Of a DNA stretch of 64,000 nt, positions 25,504-35,032 are shown in pieces. Each line of letters starts with the position of its first letter. The stretch's first letter is position 1. A program made the translations under genes and the position numbers. Location: contig CANLWY010000004.1 of the NCBI GenBank assembly GCA_947494995.1, forward strand, positions 186,001 through 250,000, written 5' to 3'. Source of the DNA: an uncultured Campylobacterales bacterium (GTDB lineage Bacteria > Campylobacterota > Campylobacteria > Campylobacterales > Arcobacteraceae). The notes under the pieces are model-generated. The model saw nothing but the letters and a program-made list of their open reading frames with translations, was not told the origin of the DNA and did no database searches.

Positions 25504-28500
25504 ATGTCTTATATAAAACTACTTTTTTTAGTTTCTCTTTTTTTTATAAACCTAAATGCCCTCACTTTAACTCAAAATGAAAAAGAGTGGATACTTAAAA
25601 ATCCAGTTGTAAAAGTTGGCGCAGATCAGAACTGGCCACCTTTCGATTTTATTGATGAACATAAAAAACACCAAGGAATATCTTCCGAATATTTAAAACT
25701 TATATCACAAGCTACAGGACTTGAATTTGAGATTCATGCAGATAAATGGTCTGAGGTAATGAATAAGATAAAGACCCAAGAACTTGATATTTTAGCTTGT
25801 GCTGCAAATACTTCTCAAAGGGAAGAATATTTAGATTTTACACAAAGTTATTTAGAAGCTGATATTGTAGTAGTCTCACAAAAAAGTTTAAATATACATA
25901 ATTTTGAAGATATTAAAAACTATATAGTTGCACTTCCTGAAGGAACTTTTGTACATGAACAGTTGAAAAGTGAATTTCCTAATATAAAGTTTTTATTTGT
26001 GAAATCAAATGAGGAAGCTATAAAACAAGTCTCTTATGGAAAAGCAGATATTTATATTGGAAATTTGCCTGTTGCAACTTATTATATTGATAAACATCTT
26101 CTTACAAACCTAGAAGTAAAGTTTAAATCTGAATTTAATAGTGCAAAACTATCAATTGCAGTTTTAAAAGAGAAAAAGATTTTACATAGTATTTTACAAA
26201 AAGCACTTCTACAGATTTCAGAAAAAGAGAAAAAAGAGATAACAAAAAAGTGGGTTTTTAACTTTGCAGAAGATACTGAATTTTTAGAAAAAGGAGTGTC
26301 CCTTTCAGTAAAAGAGCATAAATGGTTACAGAAGAATAAAAAAATAAAGATATTAGGGAATGGTAATTGGCATCCTTTTTCATATGTAAATAAAAAAGGC
26401 AAATATATAGGAATCGTTCCAGAAATAGTAGAATTAGTTAGTAAAAAAAGTGGAATAACTTTTGAATATGTTATTGAAAAAGATATGAATAACTTTTTAG
26501 AGTTAATTAAAGAGAATAAAATTAGTTTAATTGATGCTTCATCTTATACTAAAAAAGCTTCAGGGTATTTAGATTTCTCATCTTCTTATGTAGGAGTTGA
26601 TAACGTAATAATTGGGAATGAAGATAATGAAAGATATATAAATTCACTTGAAAAGATAATAAATACAAAAAGAGTAGGAGTTATTTCAGGAACAACTGTA
26701 TCTGAACTAATAAAGAGTGATTATCCAGGAATAGAAAAACTAAGAGAATATGAAGGACCACAAGAGACTTTACAAGCTCTTTCAAGTGGTCAAATTGATT
26801 ATTGTATTATGGATATCCCTTCTTTTGATTCTTATTCCAAAAAACTTGGGCTTAGCAATCTTAAGATTGTGGGAGCTTCAGGATATAGTTTAGAGTTTGG
26901 TTTTGGTGTAAAAAAGGGAGAAGATACTCTCCTTTCAATTTTAAATAAATCTTTGAATACTATATCAGAAGAAGAAATAGATAAAATTTATAGAAAATGG
27001 ATAAAGTTAGAAATAGAAGAGAGAATAGACTATGACTTAGTCTTAAAAGTTGTCTTAGGATCGCTAGTTATTCTTTTTGGATTTTTCTTTTGGAATAGAA
27101 GACTTAAAAGTGAAGTTGATGAGAGAAAAGCTGCACAGGAAAAACTAGCTAAGAGTAGGGATTTTATAAACTCTATTATGAACTCTCAACTTGATATTAT
27201 TGTTGTGACTGATGGAGTAGAGTTAAAACAAGTAAACAAAGCTTTTTTTGATGTTTTAAAATTTAAAGATTTAGATGAGTTTAAAAAAGATTATAAATGT
27301 ATTTGTGATCTTTTTGATTTTAGTACTGAAGAGTTTTTAAAACCTATTAAAGATGATATAAGATGGATTGATGAAGTTTTAGCTAATCATACAAAACAAC
27401 ATAGAGCAAAAATATTTGTTGAAGGAAAAGAGTATATTTTTAAAGTAGCTGCTTCTTATATAAAAAATGAAGAGTTGAAAATGGCAGTTTTTCATGATAT
27501 AACAGAAATTGAAACTCTTCATAAAGATTTAGTTATTGCAAAAGAGAAAGCAGAAACAGCAGCAAGACATAAAAGTGAATTTTTAGCAAATATGTCCCAT
27601 GAAATTAGAACACCAATGAACTCTGTAATAGGATTTACAGAGCTTTTAGATAAAGAGATTACTAATCCCGTACAAAAAGATTATCTAAATTCGATAAAAA
27701 AAGGGGGGAGTGCCCTTCTTGAGATTATTAATGATATTTTAGATTTATCTAAAATAGAAGCAGGAAAATTAGAGATTAAAAATGAATCAATAAATCCTAA
27801 AAACTTAATTATGGAGATGGAATCAATTTTCCACTCAAAAATTATTAGTAAAAACATAAATTTTATAGTTGAAATTGATGAATCAATACCACCTTTTATT
27901 TTAATAGATGGTATTAGAGTAAGACAGGTTCTTTTTAATTTAATAGGAAATGCAATTAAATTTACAGAGCAAGGAAGTGTAAAGTTAAAAGTTAAAAATT
28001 GCTATAAAGATGATATTAGAAGTAAAATTGATTTAATTATATCAGTTGAAGATACTGGAATAGGTATAGATAAAGAGAGTTTAGACTCAATTTTTAATGC
28101 TTTTGAACAAACAAATAGTGTATCAAAATATGGAGGTACAGGATTAGGTTTAGCAATTTGTTCAAAACTTGTTCATATGATGAATGGAAAAATTGAAGTA
28201 GAGAGTAAAAAGGGTTATGGATCTATTTTTAGAGTAGTTATTACTAATATAGCAGTAAGTTCAATTGGTGAAAAAATTGAAGTTCAAAGATTAGATTATT
28301 CTAATATAAAATTTAAAAAAGCAACAATTCTTGTTGTTGATGATATTTTAGAAAATAGAAAATTAGTTCAAGCTAGCTTGAAAGATTTTGACTTTAAGAT
28401 TATCATGGCAGAGAATGGACAAGAGGCAATAGAGAGATTAAAAGATATAAAAATTGATTTAATTCTTATGGATTTAAGAATGCCTATAATGGATGGATAT

Positions 28501-29007
28501 AAAGCTACTGCAATTATCAAAAGTGACAAAAAGTTTAAAAAAACGCCAGTTATTGCTCTTACTGCATCTGTGATGGGGAAGGATTTAGAAAAAGTTGAAG
28601 AGTTCGGTTTTGATGGCTATTTAAGAAAACCTGTTATATTAGATGATTTAATAGAGAAAATAAGTCTTTATTTAGAGTATGAGTTTATAAATAATGAAGA
28701 AAATAAAGAACATAAAACTTTTGAGAAAATAGATATTAAAGATTTAGATAAAGTAATAAATAGATTAGAAAGTGATTTGAAATCTGAATATGATGAAGTT
28801 AAAGATAGAGGAGACTTTTTACTCATTGAAGAGTTTTCAAATAAATTAGATGAATTAGGTACTACTTATAAATCAGATATTCTTAAAGAGTATGCTATAA
28901 GTTTAAAGAATAATATAGAAGCGTTTGATATTGAAAAGGTAGATTTTTTAATGAACAGCTATGAAGATATAGTAAAAAAGTTAAAAGATGTAAAGGAAAG
29001 AATTTGA
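25504..29007 (+). CDS. BvgS-like hybrid sensor kinase with two periplasmic binding domains
   Basis: An 1167-residue sensor: signal peptide, two SBP_bac_3 Venus-flytrap domains (about 22-255 and 265-495), membrane helix (about 513-534), PAS (about 550-665), HisKA with H699 (SHEIRTP), HATPase with N-box NLIGNAIKF and G boxes DTGIGI and GGTGLGLAI, and a receiver domain with D990. The C-terminal 100 residues look like a phosphotransfer domain but have no His in the expected helix. It likely senses a small solute such as an amino acid. It heads an operon with two receiver proteins. Confidence 0.93.
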   Translation: MSYIKLLFLVSLFFINLNALTLTQNEKEWILKNPVVKVGADQNWPPFDFIDEHKKHQGISSEYLKLISQATGLEFEIHADKWSEVMNKIKTQELDILACAANTSQREEYLDFTQSYLEADIVVVSQKSLNIHNFEDIKNYIVALPEGTFVHEQLKSEFPNIKFLFVKSNEEAIKQVSYGKADIYIGNLPVATYYIDKHLLTNLEVKFKSEFNSAKLSIAVLKEKKILHSILQKALLQISEKEKKEITKKWVFNFAEDTEFLEKGVSLSVKEHKWLQKNKKIKILGNGNWHPFSYVNKKGKYIGIVPEIVELVSKKSGITFEYVIEKDMNNFLELIKENKISLIDASSYTKKASGYLDFSSSYVGVDNVIIGNEDNERYINSLEKIINTKRVGVISGTTVSELIKSDYPGIEKLREYEGPQETLQALSSGQIDYCIMDIPSFDSYSKKLGLSNLKIVGASGYSLEFGFGVKKGEDTLLSILNKSLNTISEEEIDKIYRKWIKLEIEERIDYDLVLKVVLGSLVILFGFFFWNRRLKSEVDERKAAQEKLAKSRDFINSIMNSQLDIIVVTDGVELKQVNKAFFDVLKFKDLDEFKKDYKCICDLFDFSTEEFLKPIKDDIRWIDEVLANHTKQHRAKIFVEGKEYIFKVAASYIKNEELKMAVFHDITEIETLHKDLVIAKEKAETAARHKSEFLANMSHEIRTPMNSVIGFTELLDKEITNPVQKDYLNSIKKGGSALLEIINDILDLSKIEAGKLEIKNESINPKNLIMEMESIFHSKIISKNINFIVEIDESIPPFILIDGIRVRQVLFNLIGNAIKFTEQGSVKLKVKNCYKDDIRSKIDLIISVEDTGIGIDKESLDSIFNAFEQTNSVSKYGGTGLGLAICSKLVHMMNGKIEVESKKGYGSIFRVVITNIAVSSIGEKIEVQRLDYSNIKFKKATILVVDDILENRKLVQASLKDFDFKIIMAENGQEAIERLKDIKIDLILMDLRMPIMDGYKATAIIKSDKKFKKTPVIALTASVMGKDLEKVEEFGFDGYLRKPVILDDLIEKISLYLEYEFINNEENKEHKTFEKIDIKDLDKVINRLESDLKSEYDEVKDRGDFLLIEEFSNKLDELGTTYKSDILKEYAISLKNNIEAFDIEKVDFLMNSYEDIVKKLKDVKERI

Positions 29008-29402
29008 GTAAAGGTAAAATTTTAATTGTTGATGATGTACCTAAAAATATTCAAATGGCAATGAATATACTCAAAAATGAGGGGCATCATATGTTTTATG
29101 CTCAAAGTGGTCAAAGGGCTTTAGAGTTAGTTTCTCAGAATGATTTTGATTTAATTTTATTGGATATCATGATGCCTGGTATGAATGGGTATGAAGTTTG
29201 TAAAGTTTTAAAATCAAATGAAAATACAAATAATATACCAGTAATTTTTTTATCAGGAAAAGATGCAACTACTGATATAGAAGAAGCATATGAAAGTGGT
29301 GGAGTTGATTATGTTATAAAACCTTTCATTTCAATTGAACTGATTACTAAAGCAAATACATATGTTAAGTTAAAAAAGTTAGAAGATAAAATAGGAGAAT
29401 AG
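29004..29402 (+). CDS. stand-alone response-regulator receiver protein
   Basis: A 132-residue CheY-like receiver with phospho-acceptor D54 (LILLDIMMP), acidic pair D10-D11 and lysine in VIKPF. There is no output domain. It starts at TTG 29004, overlapping the hybrid kinase by four bases, and ends one base before the next gene. It could take phosphate from the hybrid kinase and act by protein contact. Its sequence is close to the receiver of the next gene, suggesting a duplication. Confidence 0.93.
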   Translation: MSKGKILIVDDVPKNIQMAMNILKNEGHHMFYAQSGQRALELVSQNDFDLILLDIMMPGMNGYEVCKVLKSNENTNNIPVIFLSGKDATTDIEEAYESGGVDYVIKPFISIELITKANTYVKLKKLEDKIGE

Positions 29403-30560
29403 ATGAAAAATAAATTTAATCAAAAAATATTAATAGTTGATGATAATCCTAAGAACCTTCAAGTAGCAATGAATATTTTAAAAAATTATAATGTAATTTA
29501 TGCTCAAAGTGGTCAAAAAGCAATAGAACATACAGAAGGAAATGATTTTGATTTAATTCTTTTAGATATTGTTATGCCAAATATGGATGGTTATGAAGTA
29601 TGTAAACAATTAAAGAAAAATGAAAAAACAAAGTCTATTCCTGTGATTTTCTTAACTGTAAAGGATGATGAGAAAGATATTGTAGAAGGTTTTAACTTGG
29701 GAGCTGTTGACTATCTTACAAAGCCATTTCAAGCTGAGGTTTTATTAAAAAGAGTAGAACTTCATCTAAAACTTTCAAGTACTATAAATGAACTTACATT
29801 ATTAAACAATAATTTAAATAGTATTGTAGACAAACAAATTGAGGATATTAGACAAAAAGATGAGATACTTTTTAATCAAAGAAAAGCACTTGCTATATCA
29901 GAGATGATTGAAATGATGTCAAATCAACTTTCTAAGCCTATTGAGTTTATAAAAATGATAAATCAATCTTTAGAATTTAAATTAAATACAGATTTTGCAA
30001 GAGATGATATTTTAGAGTCTATTTTAAGTACAAATGAACAGTTAAACTATCTTGATATGACAATTGAGGATTTTAAAAGTTTTTTCAAACAAGATATAAA
30101 TGCGGATTCTGTAAACTTAAATGTGATGGTCAATTCTGTATTATTATATTTTAAAGAATCATTAATAAAAGAGAAAATAGATGTAGATGTAGATGGAGAT
30201 ATAAATATTGAAGTCCCTTTTGTACGAAGTGAATTAAAGCATATCCTTTTAAAACTTTTATTTAATACAATTTTTCTTTTAAAAGAGAGTGATATTGAGA
30301 ACAAAGAGTTAAAAATATTTTTTAATGAAAATGAAAAAAATATTGACCTTTGTGTTGAATCAAATATAGAAAATACAAGTGATGAGTTTATATATATGAC
30401 CCTAGCTGATGAAAAACTTGATATTAAAAATGAACAAACACTTCAGTTAGGATTACATTTAGTAAAGACGTTAATTGAGAAAAACCATGCAATATTTAGC
30501 GTTGATAATAGAAATAAAAAGTTTAGTTATTGTATTGAATTTTCAAAAAATAACTTTTAA
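29403..30560 (+). CDS. receiver domain fused to a degenerate histidine kinase
   Basis: A 385-residue protein: receiver (1-125) with D55 in LILLDIVMP and K107 in TKPF, a coiled-coil linker (about 125-160), and a kinase-like C-terminal half. Where related kinases in this window read AHQWRQPL, this one reads SNQLSKPI, so the phosphoacceptor His is Asn174. The ATP-binding boxes are also eroded: no Asp after the N-box Asn, and no DxxGG or GTGxGL motif. It is probably a receiver-controlled scaffold or pseudokinase. It sits in the operon of the hybrid kinase. Confidence 0.85.
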   Translation: MKNKFNQKILIVDDNPKNLQVAMNILKNYNVIYAQSGQKAIEHTEGNDFDLILLDIVMPNMDGYEVCKQLKKNEKTKSIPVIFLTVKDDEKDIVEGFNLGAVDYLTKPFQAEVLLKRVELHLKLSSTINELTLLNNNLNSIVDKQIEDIRQKDEILFNQRKALAISEMIEMMSNQLSKPIEFIKMINQSLEFKLNTDFARDDILESILSTNEQLNYLDMTIEDFKSFFKQDINADSVNLNVMVNSVLLYFKESLIKEKIDVDVDGDINIEVPFVRSELKHILLKLLFNTIFLLKESDIENKELKIFFNENEKNIDLCVESNIENTSDEFIYMTLADEKLDIKNEQTLQLGLHLVKTLIEKNHAIFSVDNRNKKFSYCIEFSKNNF

Positions 30561-30652
30561 TTTAAATTAAACTTGCAAATTATATTTTATTTTAATCCTT
30601 AACTTTTTTTCTTTGGATACAATTGATTAAAAATTTAGTATTTGAGGAAACT

Positions 30653-31510
30653 ATGAGCTACAATGAATTAAGTCCTGAAGAGTCTTCTGTTATAGAAAAA
30701 AAAGGAACAGAACGTCCTTTTTCAGGTAAATATAACGACTTTTATGAAGAAGGTATTTTTAAATGTAAGAAGTGTGATGCTCCTTTATATAAGTCAGAAG
30801 ATAAATTTAGTTCTGGATGTGGCTGGCCAAGTTTTGATGATGAAATAGAAGGTAGTATAAAAAGAGTTCCTGATGCTGATGGAAGAAGAGTTGAAATTGT
30901 ATGTGCTAATTGTGGTGGACATTTAGGGCATGTTTTTGAAGGAGAAGGCTTTACTCCTAAAAATATTAGACATTGTGTAAACTCTTTGTCGTTACAGTTT
31001 AAAAGTAATGAAAATTGTTGTGAACGTCATGCTTTTGCTTATTTTGCAGGAGGTTGTTTTTGGGGAGTTGAACATCACTTTGAAAATTTAAAAGGTGTAC
31101 AGTCAGCTGTTTCTGGTTATATGGGGGGACATACATTAAATCCTGATTATAATTCAATTTGTACAGGAACAACAGGACATCTGGAAGTTGTAAGAGTAGA
31201 GTACGATGAATGTCAGATATCTTTTAAAGAGTTAGTAAAACAGTTTTTTGAGATACATGATTTTACTCAAACTAATGGACAAGGTCCAGATATAGGAAGT
31301 CAATACTTATCAGGGATTTTTTATTTAAATGAGATGCAAAAAAGAGTCTCTTTAGAATTAATTGATGAACTTGAAGATATGGATTATACTGTTGCTACTT
31401 CATTATATGAGGCTTCAACATTTTATGAAGCAGAGGATTATCATCAAGACTACTATAAGAAAACAGGAAAAACTCCTTATTGTCACTCTTATAGAAAGAT
31501 TTTTAAATAG
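30653..31510 (+). CDS. msrBA: fused methionine sulfoxide reductase B/A
   Basis: A 285-residue repair enzyme. The N-terminal MsrB domain has zinc-type CxxC pairs (CKKC and CANCGGH) and the catalytic RHCVNSLSL. The C-terminal MsrA domain has the catalytic FAGGCFWGVEHHF. Together they reduce both stereoisomers of methionine sulfoxide. I chose ATG 30653 because GAGGAA sits just before it; an in-frame TTG 30 bases upstream has none. No signal peptide is visible, so it is cytoplasmic. Confidence 0.95.
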   Translation: MSYNELSPEESSVIEKKGTERPFSGKYNDFYEEGIFKCKKCDAPLYKSEDKFSSGCGWPSFDDEIEGSIKRVPDADGRRVEIVCANCGGHLGHVFEGEGFTPKNIRHCVNSLSLQFKSNENCCERHAFAYFAGGCFWGVEHHFENLKGVQSAVSGYMGGHTLNPDYNSICTGTTGHLEVVRVEYDECQISFKELVKQFFEIHDFTQTNGQGPDIGSQYLSGIFYLNEMQKRVSLELIDELEDMDYTVATSLYEASTFYEAEDYHQDYYKKTGKTPYCHSYRKIFK

Positions 31511-31540
31511 AATAAAGATATCTAAAAAGATATCTTTATT
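31511..31540. terminator. bidirectional hairpin between msrBA and the convergent gene
   Basis: A perfect 12-bp stem, AATAAAGATATC and GATATCTTTATT, with a 6-base loop, filling the gap between two stop codons. Confidence 0.8.
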
Positions 31541-31542
31541 AA

Positions 31543-31881
31543 TTACACTGTACCTAAAATATAGTATACGTGCTTATTATCAAGTTTTTGTAGATTTACG
31601 TTATATTTATTAGCCCAATGAGAAACTTCCTCATGGAACTCTTCTAAAATTTCTGCCGCATCATTTTCATCACATTTAATTTTTAAATAGTCTGAAGAGT
31701 TTGATAAAGCAACATAAGCATTCATCTTTTTAAGATGGTCATTTAAACTAATTATATGTTTAGAAAATTTACTGAAGTCTTTTGTTTGATTTAAAACCTG
31801 TTGTGCTTGTTTTAATGAAGTATCACTTTTTGCATAACCAAGCTGTGATAATAAAACTTCTGGTGATATATCTAAATGCAT
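31543..31881 (-). CDS. hypothetical cytoplasmic protein
   Basis: A 112-residue mostly helical protein with no membrane segment, signal peptide or known motif. It starts MHLDISPEVLLSQLGYAK after an AAAAGGAG ribosome-binding site, which supports it as a real gene. It is monocistronic between the msrBA terminator and the ankyrin gene. I cannot assign a family or function. Confidence 0.65.
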   Translation of the reverse strand: MHLDISPEVLLSQLGYAKSDTSLKQAQQVLNQTKDFSKFSKHIISLNDHLKKMNAYVALSNSSDYLKIKCDENDAAEILEEFHEEVSHWANKYNVNLQKLDNKHVYYILGTV

Positions 31882-31989
31882 ATCGCTCCTTTTTAATTAT
31901 GTAAAGTTTTAAATAATAACAAAAAATTTGTAAATATGACTTTAAAAAATAGTATTAACTATAGCTTTTATAAACAATTATTTTAAAAG

Positions 31990-33906
31990 TTATTTTATAC
32001 TAAATTCTTGTTTCATACTATTTGATAAAAGTTTAAGGTTTTGCTCTTCTATTTTATTATCTGCTTGTTTTTCAAGGTTTCTAATATTGTCATGAAATTT
32101 ACAAAAGAAATCTACCATTTTTGGAGAAATGTCATTTGTATTATTTACATGGGCTCCTGATTCAAGCATTAGTTTAACTAAATCATATTTCCCCATAAAT
32201 GCAGCATAGTTAATTGGCAAAACACCAAATTTATCAGCTTCATTTATGATGTTTTCATCATGAGCATGAATAAGTTTGAAGAATCTTAAATCATCTTTCC
32301 ATATGGCATTATGAATAGCTGTTCGACCATTACTATCTTTTGCATAAGCATCAGGTTTAGAATTCAGAAGAACTTTTAGTGTATATTCACATTTTTCATT
32401 AATTGCTTTATGTAAAAGTGAGTTTCCTTTTAAATCTTTAGTATCTATTTCTACTCCAATATTTATTAGGTTTTGCAAAGTTTCTAAGTATATCTTTTGA
32501 TTGAAAGTTGGTGAACTTTCAGCATACTCCATCAGGTAAAAAATGATATTGTGTCCATCTTTATCTTTCATATTTATATTTATTCCATAAGCTCTTAGAA
32601 TTTTAAATAATTCATAGTTAAAGAATATAATTGGGTCAAAAAATAAAGGATGACCTTTAGAATTTAGTTTAGATAGATTTACTTTACTGTTTTCTATTAC
32701 AAGTCTTAGCATATCAATATAATCAGCAGAGTTACTTATTCTTTCAAGAAGAGATTGATCAATTTGTTTTTTATTGTAAAAATGAAGAATCACGTCAATA
32801 AGTTTTTCAATAACGGTTGAACCTTTAGTATCTGCCAAATTTACATCAGCTCCTGCTTTAAGAAGTGACTTTATATATTTTGAAGCTTTCATTCCTTTTA
32901 GAGCGCAATCTGTTAATATAGTTTCTCCATCAATATTCTGATCGTTTATATGCAAAGAGTCATGTTTAATAAATATGTCAATAAGGTTTTCGTCTAAACT
33001 TCTCATGACAGTAAAGAATACAGTCTCTTTTCTATTATCAATTGCATCAACTTGAATACCCTCTTTAATAAGTTTTTTTATCATTTTAAGGTGAGACTCT
33101 TTCATATCTTTGTCTTCATCTTCTAGCTCTAAATAGTTAGTTACTGATTGCATTAAAATTGTTCTGTTATTAGAGTCTTTACTATTTAAATCACATCCAA
33201 GTTCAATAGCTTTATCTAAAACAGCTTCATTTTCAATACCTTTGGAAATTGCATAAAAAAGAAAGTTTTTACCATTTTTATCTAAAATTGTTGGGTCTGC
33301 TCCTTCTTCCATTAGGTTCATTGCAAGTTCATTGTTTTTTAAAACTGCTTCTTTATGAAGTATACTATTCCCTTCATTGTTTACTTTGTTTATATCAATT
33401 TCTTTATTTTTGATTACTTTATCAATGAATTCTTTACTTCCATTTGCTATTGCATCAAAAATTAGATTATTTCCATGAGAATCAGAATTGTTGAGACTTT
33501 GAGTATGTTCAAAAAGTGTATGTATTGTTTTTTTCCCAGATATTACAACTTCTTGAAGAGCTGTTCTATTGTGTTTATTTACATGTTCAGTATTTGCACC
33601 TTCTGAGATTAAAAATCTAGTTACTTCATTGTTATTTGATAATGCTGCGTAAAAAAGAGCAGTTTCATTATCTTCATTTTGAGCTTCCATATCAACACCT
33701 TGTTCTAGGAGCCATTTTGCAGACTCAAGGCAACCTTTTTTTACGCAAAGATGAAGATATGTTTCTCCCTTATCATTTTTTTTATTTAAATCAATTTTAT
33801 TACTGAATTTTTCTTCAATATTGTCTGATATAAAGATAGGGTTAAGTAGTTCTTTTAAAAAGTCTTCTTCTGTAAATTTCTTTTTTTTCAAAAATTTTTT
33901 AATCAT
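31990..33906 (-). CDS. ankyrin-repeat protein
   Basis: A 638-residue protein made almost wholly of ankyrin repeats, recognisable by recurring G-x-T-x-LH and G-A-D/N patterns: GETYLHLCVKKGCLESAKWL at the N terminus, then NETALFYAA, GNSILHKEA, GRTAIHNAI and INYAAFMGKYDLVKLMLESG at the C end. Roughly fourteen or more repeats are present. The lysine-rich start (MIKKFLKKKKF) shows no signal peptide, so it is probably a cytoplasmic binding scaffold. No partner is evident from the neighbours. Confidence 0.9.
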   Translation of the reverse strand: MIKKFLKKKKFTEEDFLKELLNPIFISDNIEEKFSNKIDLNKKNDKGETYLHLCVKKGCLESAKWLLEQGVDMEAQNEDNETALFYAALSNNNEVTRFLISEGANTEHVNKHNRTALQEVVISGKKTIHTLFEHTQSLNNSDSHGNNLIFDAIANGSKEFIDKVIKNKEIDINKVNNEGNSILHKEAVLKNNELAMNLMEEGADPTILDKNGKNFLFYAISKGIENEAVLDKAIELGCDLNSKDSNNRTILMQSVTNYLELEDEDKDMKESHLKMIKKLIKEGIQVDAIDNRKETVFFTVMRSLDENLIDIFIKHDSLHINDQNIDGETILTDCALKGMKASKYIKSLLKAGADVNLADTKGSTVIEKLIDVILHFYNKKQIDQSLLERISNSADYIDMLRLVIENSKVNLSKLNSKGHPLFFDPIIFFNYELFKILRAYGININMKDKDGHNIIFYLMEYAESSPTFNQKIYLETLQNLINIGVEIDTKDLKGNSLLHKAINEKCEYTLKVLLNSKPDAYAKDSNGRTAIHNAIWKDDLRFFKLIHAHDENIINEADKFGVLPINYAAFMGKYDLVKLMLESGAHVNNTNDISPKMVDFFCKFHDNIRNLEKQADNKIEEQNLKLLSNSMKQEFSIK

Positions 33907-34043
33907 GCATTTCTTCTTTTATATAAAAATAATAAGTAATGTATTTTATAATTAAATCACTTAAATCCTTTTTTTTATGTTATGAATCTTGGATATTTAT
34001 ATTTTCTTAGATAAAATTTTAAAAATGTAAAAAAGGAAAGTCT

Positions 34044-34358
34044 ATGAGTGTATTATTACAAATGGCTATGTTTCCTACAGATAAAAGTGGAAGCAAAAGT
34101 AAGCAGGTTTCAGAACTTGTTAAAATAATTAGAAATAGTGGATACCCATATAAACTTACTGCAATGGCAACTGTAATTGAAACACAAAAAATGTCAGAAG
34201 CTTTAGATGTAGTTCAAAATTGTTATGAAAAACTTGAAGAATTAGGATGTGAAAGAGTTTATTCTACTTTAACATTTGATATTAGAAAAGGTCATGACAA
34301 TAGGTTAGAAGGAAAAGTTAAATCTGTAGAGGATAAAATAGGGAAGGTTTCAAAATAG
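34044..34358 (+). CDS. MTH1187-family thiamine-binding-type protein
   Basis: A 104-residue protein of the UPF0045/MTH1187/YkoF-like group. It has the ferredoxin-like core beginning LLQMAMFPTD, the central YPYKLTAMATVIET and the acidic C-terminal VKSVEDKIGKV typical of the family. Some members bind thiamine pyrimidine moieties. It is a single gene with an AAAGGAAAG ribosome-binding site. The biochemical role in this organism is not known. Confidence 0.85.
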   Translation: MSVLLQMAMFPTDKSGSKSKQVSELVKIIRNSGYPYKLTAMATVIETQKMSEALDVVQNCYEKLEELGCERVYSTLTFDIRKGHDNRLEGKVKSVEDKIGKVSK

Positions 34359-34359
34359 T

Positions 34360-34932
34360 CTAAAATAGACTTTTTTGAACTCCTACATTCTCTTCTCCTA
34401 GAGCTTTAAGCTTAAAAGAAAAACGATGTTCATCACTTCGTCCAAACTCTTTTATTTTTTCTACATGGGCTTTTGTTCCATAGCCTTTATGTTTTTCAAA
34501 ATCATAATTTGGATATTTCGAAGAGATTTCAATCATATATCTATCACGACTCACTTTTGCTATAATTGAAGCTGCACTAACTTCCACTACACTTGCATCT
34601 GCTTTTATTTTATGTTGTAAAGTCTCTATTCCAAATGAGGTATTTCCATCCATTAAAAAACTATCTGCTTTATCTTTTAATTTTTCCATTATCTCTTTAA
34701 TTGAGTTTTTTAAACAAGTAGAAATTCCCTTTTCATCAATCTCTTTTGCACTTGTAAAAACTATATGATAATCACACTTTTCTTTTATTTCATAAAATAA
34801 GGCTTCTCTTTTTTTTTCACTTAATACCTTTGAGTCATTTAAGCCTTTAATCTCTTCTTTTATAATCGCTCCTGCTACAGTAAGAGGACCCGCAATTGGT
34901 CCTCTACCTGCTTCATCTATTCCACATAACAT
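34360..34932 (-). CDS. rnhB: ribonuclease HII
   Basis: A 190-residue RNase HII removing RNA from DNA duplexes and misincorporated ribonucleotides. The catalytic DEAGRG (D6, E7) opens the protein. FLMDGN gives the third acidic residue, and VSAASIIAKVSRDR is the characteristic signature. Length is normal. A short hairpin (AGTCTA/TAGACT plus six T, 34357-34376) spans its stop and that of the convergent gene. RNase HI is encoded elsewhere in the window. Confidence 0.96.
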   Translation of the reverse strand: MLCGIDEAGRGPIAGPLTVAGAIIKEEIKGLNDSKVLSEKKREALFYEIKEKCDYHIVFTSAKEIDEKGISTCLKNSIKEIMEKLKDKADSFLMDGNTSFGIETLQHKIKADASVVEVSAASIIAKVSRDRYMIEISSKYPNYDFEKHKGYGTKAHVEKIKEFGRSDEHRFSFKLKALGEENVGVQKSLF

Positions 34933-35032
34933 AACTTTCTATAATCCTATTTATTCTATATCTTAAACTAGATATAATTTTACTGTAAAAATATAGTATA
35001 ATAGATTTACTAAAACAAAAAAGGCATATGTT

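Noticed and set aside
29403-30560. Calling this an active histidine kinase
   Set aside because: The phosphoacceptor His is replaced by Asn and the ATP-binding motifs are degenerate.
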